The translations under genes and the position numbers were made by a program. From the NCBI RefSeq assembly GCF_000520815.1, contig NZ_ASRY01000214.1, forward strand, positions 1 through 34,022: a stretch of 34,022 bases of DNA. The letters run 5' to 3'. Source of the DNA: Paenibacillus maysiensis. Lineage in GTDB: Bacteria; Bacillota; Bacilli; Paenibacillales; Paenibacillaceae. Positions 7,615 through 16,496 of the stretch are shown here, in pieces. The number at the start of each line of letters is the position of its first letter. Position 1 is the stretch's first letter. The notes under the pieces are model-generated. The model saw nothing but the letters and a program-made list of their open reading frames with translations, was not told the origin of the DNA and did not search any database.

Positions 7615-9060
7615 TTAGCGGTTTAGCACTTCCGTCAGCAGCTTGTTGGCAAGGCCAGGGTTTGCTTTGCCCTTGCTCTCCTTCATCACTTGACCAACCA
7701 GGAAGCCGATGGCCTTCTGCTTGCCAGCTTTGTAATCCTCAACCGATTGCGGGTTAGCCGCTACTACCTGCTCGACGATCGTCAGGATCGCACCCTCGTC
7801 GCTGATTTGCACAAGCCCTTTTTCTTCAACAATTTGCTGCGGCAGTTTATCACTCTCCAGCATTTCCTTGAAGACGGTTTTAGCGATTTTACTATTGATC
7901 GTCCCCTTCTCCAGCAGTCCGATCATTTCACCCAAGCCTCGACCTGTCAGTTTAACCTGCGACAGCTCCACACCGGCACTGTTTAAATAACCGAGCAAAT
8001 CCCCCATAATCCAGTTGGATACTGCTTTGGCATCCTTCGTGTATTGAAGACTATCCTCAAACAAATCGGCCAGTGGCTTGGAAGACGTAATGACCTGTGC
8101 GTCATACTCAGGCAATCCATATTCCGAGGTGTAGCGTGCTTTACGCTGGTCAGGCAGTTCAGGAATCGAAGCATGGATGCGTTCTTTCCATTCTGCATCA
8201 ATATGCAGCGTAACGAGATCCGGGTCCGGGAAATAACGATAGTCATGCGCCTGTTCCTTACCACGCATAGACAGAGTTTTACCTTGGGCCTCATCCCAAC
8301 GGCGTGTCTCCTGTACAATCGTTCCGCCTTCCTCCAGCGTCTGTTCCTGACGGAACTGCTCATATTCCAATCCGCGCTGTACGCCACGGAAGGAGTTCAT
8401 GTTTTTTAGCTCTGCTTTAGTACCCAGCTCTTTCTGTCCATGCGGACGAAGGCTAATGTTCGCGTCGCAGCGAAGCGAGCCTTCCTCCATCTTCACATCG
8501 GATACGTCACAATACTGCATGATCGCACGTATTTTTTCCAAGTAAGCCTTGGCTTCTTCCGGTGAAGATATTTCCGGTTCCGAAACGATCTCGACCAACG
8601 GTGTACCGACCCGGTTAAAATCAACCAAAGACGCATAGCCGCCATCGACATGTGTTAATTTGCCTGCGTCCTCTTCCAGATGCAGTCGGGTAATGCCGAT
8701 ACGCTTTGTCTCGCCGTTCACTTCAATATCAATCCAGCCATGCTCGCCGATCGGCTGATCGTATTGCGAAATCTGGTAAGCCTTGGGTGAATCGGGGTAA
8801 AAATAGTTTTTGCGGTCAAACTTGCTCACATCAGCAATCGTGCAATTAAGCGCCATCGCCGCTTTCATCGCATAATCAACGGCCTGACGGTTCAATACCG
8901 GCAGTACCCCTGGATGCCCAAGACAAATAGGACATGTATGCGAGTTTGGCGGTGCTCCAAAGGATGTCGAGCATCCGCAAAATATTTTAGACTTCGTATG
9001 CAGTTCCACATGGACTTCCAGTCCGATGACCGTCTCATATTTGGATGTAGTTGTAGACAT
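7615..9060 (-). CDS. gatB: Aspartyl/glutamyl-tRNA amidotransferase subunit B
   Basis: The 481-aa product is the tRNA-binding and kinase subunit of the GatCAB amidotransferase, which converts misacylated Glu-tRNA(Gln) and Asp-tRNA(Asn) to the amidated forms. Recognisable motifs are [20 protein letters not shown] at residues 11-30, with the paired CxC and CPIC cysteines, and [19 protein letters not shown] (89-107). The C-terminal YqeY-like tail ends in [11 protein letters not shown]. Length is normal for the family. Translation starts at ATG with AAAGGAGGG upstream. It is the last gene of gatC-gatA-gatB and is followed by a strong terminator. Confidence 0.98.
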   Translation of the reverse strand: MSTTTSKYETVIGLEVHVELHTKSKIFCGCSTSFGAPPNSHTCPICLGHPGVLPVLNRQAVDYAMKAAMALNCTIADVSKFDRKNYFYPDSPKAYQISQYDQPIGEHGWIDIEVNGETKRIGITRLHLEEDAGKLTHVDGGYASLVDFNRVGTPLVEIVSEPEISSPEEAKAYLEKIRAIMQYCDVSDVKMEEGSLRCDANISLRPHGQKELGTKAELKNMNSFRGVQRGLEYEQFRQEQTLEEGGTIVQETRRWDEAQGKTLSMRGKEQAHDYRYFPDPDLVTLHIDAEWKERIHASIPELPDQRKARYTSEYGLPEYDAQVITSSKPLADLFEDSLQYTKDAKAVSNWIMGDLLGYLNSAGVELSQVKLTGRGLGEMIGLLEKGTINSKIAKTVFKEMLESDKLPQQIVEEKGLVQISDEGAILTIVEQVVAANPQSVEDYKAGKQKAIGFLVGQVMKESKGKANPGLANKLLTEVLNR

Positions 9061-9086
9061 GAATGGGTTCCCTCCTTTTCGGCAAA

Positions 9087-10544
9087 TTACAGCTGCGGAC
9101 GCTGCTTGTGGAATTCGGTATTTTGTTCAAATGCATGTGCTACACGCAGTACGGAAGACTCGTCAAAGGCTTTTCCGATAATTTGCAATCCAACCGGCAA
9201 TCCATCCGCAAGACCACAAGGGATACTGATGGCTGGCACTCCAGCCAAGCTCACCGGAATCGTCAAGATATCGTTCAAGTACATCGTTAATGGATCATCC
9301 ACTTGTGAACCGATTTTAAAAGCTGTTGTCGGCGCAGTAGGTCCGATAATGACATCATATTGTTCAAACACACGATCAAAATCCTGTTTGATTAGTGTAC
9401 GCACTTTTTGTGCTTTCAGGTAGTAAGCATCATAGTACCCGGAACTCAGCGCATAGGTGCCCAGCATAATCCGGCGCTTCACCTCGGGGCCAAAGCCCTG
9501 CGTGCGGGACTGATGGTACAGATCCAGCAGGTTGTCTGGATTGTCTGCACGTACGCCATAGCGTACACCGTCAAAACGGGCCAGATTGGACGATGCTTCG
9601 GATGAAGCCAGCAGATAGTATGTGGCTACCGCATATTCAGTGTGTGGAAGAGAGACCTCTTCCCATACCGCACCCAGTCCTTCCAGCGTTTTAAGCGCGT
9701 CCAGCACCTTATCCTTGACCTGTGGATCGACGCCCTCACCCAGATACTCCTTGGGTACAGCAATACGAAGTCCTTTTACATCTCCGGTCAAAGCGTTCAA
9801 GTAATCAGGAATATCTACCTTCGCAGAAGTGGAGTCCTTCTGATCATAGCCTGCAATGGCTTGCAGTACGTACGCCGAATCCTGAACATTCTTCGTAATC
9901 GGTCCAATTTGGTCCAAAGAAGAAGCAAAGGCCACCAAACCAAAACGTGATACCAGACCATAGGTTGGCTTCAAGCCGACTACGCCGCAATAAGAAGCGG
10001 GCTGGCGAATGGAACCGCCTGTATCGGAGCCGAGGGTGAAATAAGCCTCACCCGCTGCTACAGCCGCAGCCGAGCCGCCGCTGGAGCCGCCGGGAACGCG
10101 TTCTAGATCCCAAGGATTTCGTGCCGGGAAGAAGCTGGAATTCTCGTTAGAGCCGCCCATCGCAAATTCGTCCATGTTCATTTTGCCCAATGTCACGGTT
10201 TGCGCCGCACGCAATTTGCCGACAACCGTTGCATCGTACACGGGATCAAAATTTTTCAAAAACTGACTGCCGCACGTTGTACGTAGCCCTTCTGTCACGA
10301 TGTTATCCTTAATGCCGACTGGCAGGCCAAACAGCAACCCGCGTTCCTCTCCCGAGTTCAGATGATCATCCAGCTGACGTGCGGATGCACGTGCCTGCTC
10401 CTCGTCAACCGTAATGTAGGCCTTGATCTTGTCTTCCCGCGCACCAATCGTCTCCAGAGCGTGACCTACCAGGTCACTCACGGAAATTTCCTTTTGATGC
10501 AGCTTGTTATGTATTTCCGGCAATGTGTTATCAAACAAGCTCAA
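9087..10544 (-). CDS. gatA: Aspartyl/glutamyl-tRNA amidotransferase subunit A
   Basis: The ~485-aa amidase-signature enzyme releases ammonia from glutamine for the GatB active site. The Ser-cis-Ser-Lys triad is intact. With the start chosen here the residues fall at Lys79 (in GIKDNI), Ser154 (in [10 protein letters not shown]) and Ser178 (in [10 protein letters not shown]), exactly the numbering of characterised GatA proteins. The frame is open from 10562, but the first codons (KGGC) encode the ribosome binding site AAAGGAGG. The TTG at 10544, seven bases later, is the likely start. It lies 27 bp downstream of gatC and 26 bp upstream of gatB. Confidence 0.97.
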   Translation of the reverse strand: MSLFDNTLPEIHNKLHQKEISVSDLVGHALETIGAREDKIKAYITVDEEQARASARQLDDHLNSGEERGLLFGLPVGIKDNIVTEGLRTTCGSQFLKNFDPVYDATVVGKLRAAQTVTLGKMNMDEFAMGGSNENSSFFPARNPWDLERVPGGSSGGSAAAVAAGEAYFTLGSDTGGSIRQPASYCGVVGLKPTYGLVSRFGLVAFASSLDQIGPITKNVQDSAYVLQAIAGYDQKDSTSAKVDIPDYLNALTGDVKGLRIAVPKEYLGEGVDPQVKDKVLDALKTLEGLGAVWEEVSLPHTEYAVATYYLLASSEASSNLARFDGVRYGVRADNPDNLLDLYHQSRTQGFGPEVKRRIMLGTYALSSGYYDAYYLKAQKVRTLIKQDFDRVFEQYDVIIGPTAPTTAFKIGSQVDDPLTMYLNDILTIPVSLAGVPAISIPCGLADGLPVGLQIIGKAFDESSVLRVAHAFEQNTEFHKQRPQL

Positions 10545-10571
10545 TTTGCATCCTCCTTTCAAATGTGAAAT

Positions 10572-10859
10572 CTATTCCAGAACAGCAGGAACTTTAAACT
10601 GTCCGTCTTCTTCTTCAGGTGCATTGCGCATCACTTGCTCGTGTGTCAAACTTTCGCGAACTTCGTCGTCCCGCATAACGTTGCTGACGTGCAGCACATG
10701 AGTGGTCGGTTTTACCTGTTCCGTATCCAGCTCATTCAGCTTCTCCGCATAGTGGAGAATAGCGTTCAATTGCCCTGTCATCGTGTCTTCCTCGGCTGCG
10801 GTCAGATTCAACCGGGACAACTTGGCTACGTGACGGACATCTTCCGTGGAAATGTTCAT
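10572..10859 (-). CDS. gatC: Aspartyl/glutamyl-tRNA amidotransferase subunit C
   Basis: The 95-aa protein has the GatC pattern: an N-terminal helix VRHVAKLSRLNLTAAEE, then LNAILHYAEKLNELDTEQVKP, then a C-terminal linker ending in FKVPAVLE. It wraps around GatA and stabilises the GatAB complex. GAGGAGG lies about seven bases before the ATG. It is the first gene of the operon, with a clear SigA promoter about 60 bp upstream. Confidence 0.97.
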   Translation of the reverse strand: MNISTEDVRHVAKLSRLNLTAAEEDTMTGQLNAILHYAEKLNELDTEQVKPTTHVLHVSNVMRDDEVRESLTHEQVMRNAPEEEDGQFKVPAVLE

Positions 10860-10918
10860 ACAAAAACCTCCTCGTGTATATCAAAAATGCTGCACCGAAC
10901 TTTGAAATAACGTTTTTA

Positions 10919-10947
10919 ATTATAGGATAGAACCCTTTACAATTCAA
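10919..10947 (-). promoter_or_regulatory. SigA-type promoter of gatCAB
   Basis: Minus-strand -35 TTGAAT (10942-10947), 17-bp spacer and a perfect -10 TATAAT (10919-10924). The inferred start site leaves a leader of about 50 bases before gatC. Confidence 0.8.
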
Positions 10948-11009
10948 TCTTTGACGTGGTACAGAAGCAAACTGTGTTACCTGGCGGTAAAATGCTACTA
11001 AATGTATAT

Positions 11010-11035
11010 AAAAAAAGCACCTCTCGGTGCTCTTT
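11010..11035 (-). terminator. Rho-independent terminator
   Basis: On the minus strand AGCACC-GAGA-GGTGCT is followed by TTTTTTT (11010-11016). It lies about 70 bp after the stop of the 11106-11492 gene and before the gatCAB promoter. Confidence 0.85.
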
Positions 11036-11105
11036 CAAAAATCGGTAGGAGCTAAGAACGTGCCAATTATATATATTCTTAAAGAGAGTCGACATTAGCC
11101 GCCCC

Positions 11106-11492
11106 CTATATCCAAGCACGTAAATTAACTTGTCTAATAAAATCAGCCTGTGACAACAATTCTGTCGCGGTTTCTTCTTCCTCAGCCTCTACCGAATCAA
11201 GACCACCGTTCATCACATGTCTGAACAGCTTCTCATTATGCGTAGCAAGGGCGTAATCTATCAGCGCTTCACGCTCAATCCGCTCGGCTTCCAGCTTCAA
11301 AATACTTTCTTCCAGCTCGATGTCCCCGGATGGTACAAAAAAGTTGCGATTCACCTTCGGGACGCGAATGACATAGTCAAAAGCATTGTCCGCATTACGG
11401 TCGTAAGCAATGATATAACCATGTTCGCCCACAGGAAGATTCTGCTCAAAAGCATCCGCGACGATCATAATTCTAGTTCCTAAATGATGCAT
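11106..11492 (-). CDS. Conserved-looking hypothetical protein
   Basis: The 128-aa product has no signal peptide or membrane segment. The N-terminal ~55 residues are beta-rich (GEHGYIIAYDRN..., DYVIRVPKVNRNFFVPSGDIE) and resemble a small beta-barrel. The C-terminal part is helical and acidic (EAERIEREALIDYALATHNEKLFRHVM, then an EAEEEETATELL run). I do not recognise the family. The start is supported by GGGGGGG five bases before ATG. It appears to be a single-gene unit ending at the hairpin at 11010-11035. Confidence 0.7.
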   Translation of the reverse strand: MHHLGTRIMIVADAFEQNLPVGEHGYIIAYDRNADNAFDYVIRVPKVNRNFFVPSGDIELEESILKLEAERIEREALIDYALATHNEKLFRHVMNGGLDSVEAEEEETATELLSQADFIRQVNLRAWI

Positions 11493-11572
11493 CGTTAGCC
11501 CCCCCGTTTGTCTGAACTTATCTGCTAAGTCTACTAAAAAAAAAGTAGCTTGTCTATATCATCTATGTATCT

Positions 11573-11782
11573 TCAAAACTGTCCATCTCCACGTCCCAGC
11601 CTGTGCTCATTCAGCCTTGTGTGCCAATTCTGTGCAATGGTTCCGCCTTGTTTTGTTACCTTTTTCCAGGTTATTACCTTCGGTTCAAAACCTTGCACAG
11701 AAGCTCTATCTCCTGTCTTTATGGAAAAATGGCGGCTATCTCCATTCTCACGATGTAACCCAGATATATACTTCCTTTTCAT
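11573..11782 (-). CDS. Possible small basic protein (69 aa)
   Basis: This short frame starts with ATGAAAAGGAAGTATATATC and has GGGGGAG five bases upstream, a normal ribosome binding site. Codon choice looks like that of a translated gene. The product is rich in Lys and Arg, with a patch VITWKKVTKQGGTIAQNW. I recognise no family. It occupies part of an otherwise gene-free stretch (11493-12025) just downstream of an orphan-looking terminator. A 169-aa frame on the opposite strand is less likely because it lacks a ribosome binding site and crosses the terminator. Confidence 0.45.
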   Translation of the reverse strand: MKRKYISGLHRENGDSRHFSIKTGDRASVQGFEPKVITWKKVTKQGGTIAQNWHTRLNEHRLGRGDGQF

Positions 11783-11837
11783 TCATGCTCCCCCTTGTGA
11801 TCTGACGGCCAACTGCCTCTTTATCCTCTTAATGGGC

Positions 11838-11877
11838 AAAAAAAGAACGCAAACCGGGATTCATCCACAGCTTGCGT
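11838..11877 (-). terminator. Rho-independent terminator-like hairpin
   Basis: On the minus strand ACGCAAGCT pairs (with G-U pairs) with GGTTTGCGT and is followed by TCTTTTTTT. It lies about 150 bp beyond the stop of the 12026-12655 gene, so that transcript would have a long 3' end, or the hairpin ends a small RNA. Confidence 0.65.
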
Positions 11878-12025
11878 GCTTCGCGAGTTTAGTATGTAAC
11901 TTCAATATGTGTATGTTAACAAAAATAAAAACCTTTGTCTATACATTATTGATATTTTATTGTCGAAATGAGGCAGAACCTGTCACAGCTTTGATTCTGC
12001 CCCAACTGAAAACATTCATCACGTT

Positions 12026-12655
12026 TTACCGAATATACGGATTATTGGCTTTTTCATAACCAATGGACGTTTTGGGACCGTGTCCGGAGTACACCGTAAC
12101 GTCATCCCCAAGCGGGAACAATTTGTTCTGAATGGAATCGTACAAGTCCCGTTCCCGCCCACCGGTCAGGTCTGTGCGGCCGACACCCTGACGGAATAAT
12201 ACATCCCCGGAGAACAAGTCCTTACCACACAAAAAGCTGACGCTTCCGGGTGAGTGCCCAGGTGTATGGAATACCTTGAATGTATGCCCGATCAGGTTCA
12301 ATTGCTGACCTTCCGCCAAATCATATTCGGCAGGCTCCGTCGAGATCGGCGGGGATGCCTCCGGCCACATCAAAGAGCCGTTTAATTTAGGGGATGTAAG
12401 CCAGTCCTGCTCCAAAGGGTGCAAATAAACCGGACAGCCCTTCGCTTTGCGAATCTCATCTACTCCACCGATGTGATCAAAATGAGCATGGGTCAGCAAG
12501 ATGGCTTCAATCTCCAGTGACTCAATGGCTCTCAGCAAAGGACCTGGATTCATCCCCGGATCGATAATAACGGCGCGCTGCGGGTCATCCCCTTGAAGCA
12601 AATAAGCATTCGTTTGGAGTGGGCCGAGATTAAAGCTGCGAATAGATAATGTCAT
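12026..12655 (-). CDS. Metallo-beta-lactamase-fold hydrolase (glyoxalase II-like)
   Basis: The 209-aa protein has the zinc-binding motif THAHFDH (His56, His58, Asp60, His61). Downstream metal ligands lie in TPGHSPGS, the Asp of FSGDVLF, and SGHGP near the C-terminus. Size and motifs match the YqgX-type single-domain hydroxyacylglutathione-hydrolase-like enzymes of Firmicutes; the physiological substrate is not evident. The gene starts three bases after the stop of the thioredoxin-like gene, so the two are co-translated as part of the DedA / thioredoxin-like / hydrolase operon. Confidence 0.88.
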   Translation of the reverse strand: MTLSIRSFNLGPLQTNAYLLQGDDPQRAVIIDPGMNPGPLLRAIESLEIEAILLTHAHFDHIGGVDEIRKAKGCPVYLHPLEQDWLTSPKLNGSLMWPEASPPISTEPAEYDLAEGQQLNLIGHTFKVFHTPGHSPGSVSFLCGKDLFSGDVLFRQGVGRTDLTGGRERDLYDSIQNKLFPLGDDVTVYSGHGPKTSIGYEKANNPYIR

Positions 12656-12658
12656 ACA

Positions 12659-13228
12659 TTAAAATCCCGAGATTAGCTCGCGCAATTCCTGAACAATCAC
12701 AGGATGGACCTCGGTTACCTCCCCATATTTTTCAGCCATTTCTTTGCGAGCAACTGCGATTTTTTCTTGATAATCGTCGGCATCCCGATCCGGATTTTCA
12801 CGTTTGAACCCGATCATAATTTGTTGGACATGTGCAGGGCGTGGTCCCCAGTGACCGAGTACGTGACCTCCTGTATCGGCAAAAATCACGATCGGTACAG
12901 CACGTCCTCCCATTGTCAGGAAGTCATCCATCAGCGCCTGATGGTTTTCCAAGATTAATACTTCGGTCGGAATCCCGCTATTCTCCAGCGCACGGAACAC
13001 AACTGGCACATTGCGCACTACATCTCCACACCAGTCGGCGGCCAAAATGAGTACACGCAGATCATCCCGATGGTTCAGGCTTTCAAAATACTCGCGGTCC
13101 TCTTCACGGTTCCACACAAACTGATCATACCCGGAGTTGAAGGCTTCCTTATTCTTTTCCATACCCTCCATAAACTGTTCGGGGCTCAGACCTTTTCCGA
13201 AATATTGCGATACGTTAGTACGACTCAT
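12659..13228 (-). CDS. Thioredoxin-fold family protein with an altered active site
   Basis: The 189-aa protein has a thioredoxin-like core (LRVLILAADWCGDVVRNVPVVFRALE) with the active-site region at residues 66-69. The motif is WCGDVV, not WCxxC, so the resolving cysteine is missing and ordinary dithiol exchange is unlikely. A cis-proline region is visible as GGRAVPIVIFAD. The frame is open from 13276, but AAAGGAAG lies eight bases before the ATG at 13228, one base past the DedA stop, so I use that start. It is the middle gene of a three-gene operon. A redox-sensing or monothiol role is inference only. Confidence 0.8.
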   Translation of the reverse strand: MSRTNVSQYFGKGLSPEQFMEGMEKNKEAFNSGYDQFVWNREEDREYFESLNHRDDLRVLILAADWCGDVVRNVPVVFRALENSGIPTEVLILENHQALMDDFLTMGGRAVPIVIFADTGGHVLGHWGPRPAHVQQIMIGFKRENPDRDADDYQEKIAVARKEMAEKYGEVTEVHPVIVQELRELISGF

Positions 13229-13229
13229 G

Positions 13230-13844
13230 TTATACACTTCCTTTCTTGTTTTTGGACATAATCCATTTGATAACAAAATAAATGATCAAGAGCGCGAGGG
13301 CAACCAGCAAAATTGGTTTGATATAAGGTGCTGCCACTTCGTCAATCTGCTCCCACTTGTCTCCAAGCAGCATTCCTAAATATATAAACAGAACAGACCA
13401 GGGTATAATCGCCAGCGTCGTCAAAATAATAAAACGCCATACGTTCATGCGAGCCAGCCCGGCAGGGATTGAGATCGCGTGACGCACAACAGGGATAAAG
13501 CGGGCTGTGAAAATGACCCCTGTGCCGTATTTGTTGAACCAGGCTTCGGCGTGGTCAACATGGCTTTTCTTGATAAGTATGTATTTGCCGTACTTATCCA
13601 ATACCGGCCTGCCGCCATAGCGTCCAATCCAGTAAATAAACAGCTGTGCCAGCACCCCGCCGATAGTTCCAAAAACAACCGCGCCAAAGAAGTTAATATG
13701 ACCCGAAGACACTAAAAAGCCACCATAAGCGAGGACAATTTCACTTGGAATGACCTCAACCATCAAGCCTAGCATAATACCAAAATACCCAAGACTACGA
13801 ATGATCTCAAACAAATAATTAATGATACCAGATATATGGTCCAA
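13230..13844 (-). CDS. DedA-family membrane protein
   Basis: The 204-aa product has the DedA signature: a hydrophobic core with EVIPSEIVLAYGGFL (about residues 30-44), GGVLAQLFIYWIGRYGG (62-78) and the conserved arginine segment FTARFIPVVRHAISIPAG (111-128). About five membrane or re-entrant segments are predicted. DedA proteins are involved in phospholipid recycling, including undecaprenyl phosphate flipping in some bacteria; the exact subgroup here is not resolved. The start is TTG with GGGAGTGGGAAG upstream. The gene is immediately upstream of, and coupled to, the thioredoxin-like gene. Confidence 0.9.
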   Translation of the reverse strand: MDHISGIINYLFEIIRSLGYFGIMLGLMVEVIPSEIVLAYGGFLVSSGHINFFGAVVFGTIGGVLAQLFIYWIGRYGGRPVLDKYGKYILIKKSHVDHAEAWFNKYGTGVIFTARFIPVVRHAISIPAGLARMNVWRFIILTTLAIIPWSVLFIYLGMLLGDKWEQIDEVAAPYIKPILLVALALLIIYFVIKWIMSKNKKGSV

Positions 13845-13988
13845 TTATCTTCCCACTCCCTGCCTGTTTCTCTATTTCCATTAGTGTATCACAGCGGCAG
13901 AACAAGTCGCCACTTCACTCAAATAGGGAGTTCAGTGACCCCCGCTCCTCTGCCCGCATAAGTTGTGAGAGAGAGGAGGGGGTACAAT

Positions 13989-14312
13989 ATGCCTCCCGGC
14001 AAATTCCCCAAACATGACAATTCACAATCCCGTTTACCCACGGCTCGCGGTATCCGACGTGCATGCAGCAAAGAGTTGTACCGAACCTGCAAGCGTCTGC
14101 CCGTTCACATTTCTCCCGATCTGGTCAAGCAGGGCGAGGAGCTGTATTGCCGCAAGGTCGCCGGACACCTCATCTGGATCGCCGAAAACCACAGCAACCG
14201 CAGACTACTGTGCGACTGGTGGGATGAGGATGTCAGCGAGGAACTCGCGACATTGTGGAAGGTGGATCGCGCTGTTTTGTGCACTGCCTTTAGAAGTGCC
14301 TACGGCGGATAG
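13989..14312 (+). CDS. Small hypothetical protein (107 aa)
   Basis: The frame is open from 13965, but a very strong ribosome binding site (GAGAGGAGGGGG) precedes the ATG at 13989, which is the likely start. The product is basic in its first half (ARGIRRACSKELYRTCKRLPVH), contains five cysteines and three tryptophans, and has no membrane segment. I do not recognise a function. It looks like a conserved small Paenibacillus protein, but that is an impression. It is a single plus-strand gene among minus-strand genes and shares a bidirectional terminator with the convergent methyltransferase gene. Confidence 0.7.
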   Translation: MPPGKFPKHDNSQSRLPTARGIRRACSKELYRTCKRLPVHISPDLVKQGEELYCRKVAGHLIWIAENHSNRRLLCDWWDEDVSEELATLWKVDRAVLCTAFRSAYGG

Positions 14313-14389
14313 TTCTGCGCATCCAAGAATATGCGAAGCAAGAGAAGCAACTCAACCTGTAACTGCAAACTGTAAATTGTGAATCCAAT

Positions 14390-14424
14390 AAAAGTGGGGC
14401 CACTTCGCAGTGGCCCCACTTTTG
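14390..14424. terminator. Bidirectional Rho-independent terminator
   Basis: A nearly perfect hairpin (AAAAGTGGGGCCACT / AGTGGCCCCACTTTT with a four-base loop) has A and T runs on the two sides. It lies between convergent genes (13989-14312 plus and 14433-15632 minus) and can serve both. Confidence 0.92.
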
Positions 14425-14432
14425 CTATATCA

Positions 14433-15632
14433 CTATTCCTGTTTCTTTGTCTGCCCTGCTCCCTCGGGAAGCAGATCCGCACAGGCACGCTCCAAATAAG
14501 GATCAGCATGAATAAAATCCCGAAATGCCGTATATTCACGCCATAAAACAGAACGTTCCCCTGCTTGGCCTTTGACGGCACGGATCAAAATATTTTTAGG
14601 TGTATGCTCCATGTCGATAAATTCCAGTAACTGTGTCCGGTATCCCATCATGTCCAGCAGCTTGGCCCGGATACCGTCTGTCGCCAGCGCTGAAAAGCGC
14701 TCCTTCAAAATACCATGGGAAAGCAATGGCTCCAGCACCGGATTTTCCAACTGGCTAAACAGCTCATGCTGGCAGCACGGAACCGACAGAATAACGGACG
14801 CCCCCCAGCGGACAGCTTTCTCCAGCGCGGCATCCGTTGCGGTATCACAGGCGTGTAAAGTCACGACCATATCCACCTGCTCCAGCTCATTATAGTCCGC
14901 GATATCACCGACCAAAAACTCCAGTTGGCGGTATTGCAGCTTTTGAGCCAGAAGATTACAGGTTTCAATAACATCTGCCTTCAAATCCAAACCCACGATC
15001 TGCAAAGGTCGTTTTTGCTGCACTGCCAAATAATGATACAGCGCAAAGGTCAAATATGATTTGCCGCAGCCAAAATCCACAATGGTTAACGGGCGGCCTA
15101 CGGGAAGGCTAGGCAGTACATCCTGCACCATTTCGAGAAAACGGTTGATTTGGCGGAACTTATCATACTTGCGGGCCAGCACCTTGCCGTCCTCATTCAT
15201 AATCCCCAGCTCAATAAGGAAAGGAATCCGTTCTCCTTCTTCCAGCACATATTGCTTTCTGCGGTTATGAGACAGATCGGCTGTGCTTTTGCTCGGTGAC
15301 TTTGTCAAAATGGAAACTTTATATTTTTTACTGATCAGCACCTGATAGTCCGCATTCTTCGCACACAAAAGTCCTTGTCGGAATGTGTCCTCAAACAAGG
15401 CAGTCATGCGCTCGCTAGCTTCGTCAGGGGTCAAGTTTTCATGGATGACCTTGTTGCTGTAATGAAAAGCAAACTGGTAATGCAGTTTGTTCTTCAATTC
15501 CACAGGCTTGATTTGCACTTTAGTAAAGGAAGCATCCTCCCGTTTGCGAAGCTGACTTAGCGTCGCAGTTATGAGGGAGCCTCCTGTAGTTAGTTGGTAT
15601 ATTAGTTCACGCAGTGAATCCAAAAGGTACAT
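14433..15632 (-). CDS. SAM-dependent methyltransferase (Methyltransf_32-like)
   Basis: The ~399-aa protein has an N-terminal ~180-residue region and a class I methyltransferase domain. Motif I is IVDFGCGKSY (184-193). The acidic end of beta-2 is VGLDLKAD (213-220). LHACDTATD (259-267) and SVPCCQHE (284-290) are typical of the Methyltransf_32 type, whose members include RNA and unknown-substrate enzymes. The substrate here is not known. The frame is open from 15665, but I choose the ATG at 15632, one base after the stop of the upstream gene (TGAGATG), using GGAAGAAAG within that gene as binding site. It is translationally coupled to the 15634-16290 gene. Confidence 0.82.
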   Translation of the reverse strand: MYLLDSLRELIYQLTTGGSLITATLSQLRKREDASFTKVQIKPVELKNKLHYQFAFHYSNKVIHENLTPDEASERMTALFEDTFRQGLLCAKNADYQVLISKKYKVSILTKSPSKSTADLSHNRRKQYVLEEGERIPFLIELGIMNEDGKVLARKYDKFRQINRFLEMVQDVLPSLPVGRPLTIVDFGCGKSYLTFALYHYLAVQQKRPLQIVGLDLKADVIETCNLLAQKLQYRQLEFLVGDIADYNELEQVDMVVTLHACDTATDAALEKAVRWGASVILSVPCCQHELFSQLENPVLEPLLSHGILKERFSALATDGIRAKLLDMMGYRTQLLEFIDMEHTPKNILIRAVKGQAGERSVLWREYTAFRDFIHADPYLERACADLLPEGAGQTKKQE

Positions 15633-15633
15633 C

Positions 15634-16290
15634 TCACTTTCTTCCATGTAGTTGGGTAATCTCAACCAGACCTTCGGTTACTTCCCGGCGTGAAAGTCCA
15701 CTCCGTTGCAGCTCCGCATCAGTCTTATCCAGCAATTGAGTATAAAATGCCTCCGCATCCGGCAGCAGCTCCGGCTGCTCCCATGCCAGTCCGAACCAAA
15801 CATCAGCAGCCTCGTCCAGTCTGCCCTCTCGTTCGTAATAGACAACCAGCAGCTTGCTTGTGTCGGCTGGCAGCTCATATTCCTGAACCAAATTAACGAT
15901 ACACGCAATTCGCTCAGGCAGAACCCGAATGTCACGGGTCGCACCATTCACATCACTGCACAAATATAGATGAAGGGATTTTATCAAGATTCGTATGCCC
16001 TCGTCTATTCTGTCGGTTTCCAGGTAAATAGCGGCTTCTTCTTCCAAAATGCGAGCCACCTGCTGAAGCTTGTCCGCTTCAATACCGGGGCCCAGTCGGA
16101 AAAGCTCTATAATTTGTTCCGGCGGCAATCGTCTGAGCAAATCTGAACGAAGGCGAAACTGCTTGTTAAGCAGGTCATCCAGTTGTTTCAGCGCTTCGAC
16201 GTGTTTATTTTCACGCCTTAGACCAAGCACCGAAGCTACTGCCGATGTCATTTCTTCCATCATACTGAGCAAATAATCTTTTCTGAGCAA
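15634..16290 (-). CDS. DUF6483-like helical repeat protein
   Basis: The 218-aa protein is almost entirely alpha-helical, with heptad-like leucine spacing and a TPR-like pattern (EEEAAIYLETDRIDEGIRILIKSLHLYL). It has no signal peptide or membrane segment. It resembles the DUF6483 family of Firmicutes; that assignment is from memory and moderate. Its start is TTG with AAGGGA five bases upstream. The stop is one base before the methyltransferase start, so the two form an operon and may act together. A SigA-like promoter lies about 60 bp upstream. Confidence 0.6.
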   Translation of the reverse strand: MLRKDYLLSMMEEMTSAVASVLGLRRENKHVEALKQLDDLLNKQFRLRSDLLRRLPPEQIIELFRLGPGIEADKLQQVARILEEEAAIYLETDRIDEGIRILIKSLHLYLCSDVNGATRDIRVLPERIACIVNLVQEYELPADTSKLLVVYYEREGRLDEAADVWFGLAWEQPELLPDAEAFYTQLLDKTDAELQRSGLSRREVTEGLVEITQLHGRK

Positions 16291-16346
16291 GCCGTTCCCT
16301 TCTTTCCATCCCGATGCCTCGACAACCAGGAACTATTTCACTTCTG

Positions 16347-16375
16347 ATTGTAAGTCATACTTGTGCAAAAGCCAA
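16347..16375 (-). promoter_or_regulatory. SigA-like promoter
   Basis: Minus-strand -35 TTGGCT (16370-16375), 17-bp spacer, -10 TACAAT (16347-16352), placed to drive the helical repeat protein / methyltransferase operon. Confidence 0.5.
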
Positions 16376-16431
16376 ATGGCTCGGTCAAGACGGAAAACGT
16401 TTGGTAACAATCAAAATCAATTTAAAACGCC

Positions 16432-16479
16432 AAAAAAACCGCCCCCCCTCTGATTGGTACCAGATGGTTCCGGTTTTTT
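16432..16479. terminator. Terminator hairpin after the alpha/beta hydrolase gene
   Basis: AAAAAACCG at one side pairs with CGGTTTTTT at the other, with a GGTACC palindrome in the loop region. It lies just after the minus-strand stop at 16497. T runs exist in both directions, but only a minus-strand transcript is apparent. Confidence 0.7.
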
Positions 16480-16496
16480 GGGTCTGTTGTTCAAGT

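Noticed and set aside
8914..9423. 169-aa open frame on the plus strand, Cys/Ser/Arg-rich
   Set aside because: It is antisense to gatB and gatA, whose family identity is certain, and its composition is typical of a shadow frame.
11528..11552. AAGTCTACT/AGTAGCTT hairpin with a run of A (T on minus) as loop
   Set aside because: The T run is in the loop rather than after the stem, so it is not a standard terminator; it is short enough to be chance.
11550..12059. 169-aa open frame on the plus strand across the 11493-12025 gap
   Set aside because: There is no ribosome binding site, it passes through the hairpin at 11838-11877, it overlaps the end of the metallohydrolase gene, and its Cys/Phe-rich composition is not convincing.
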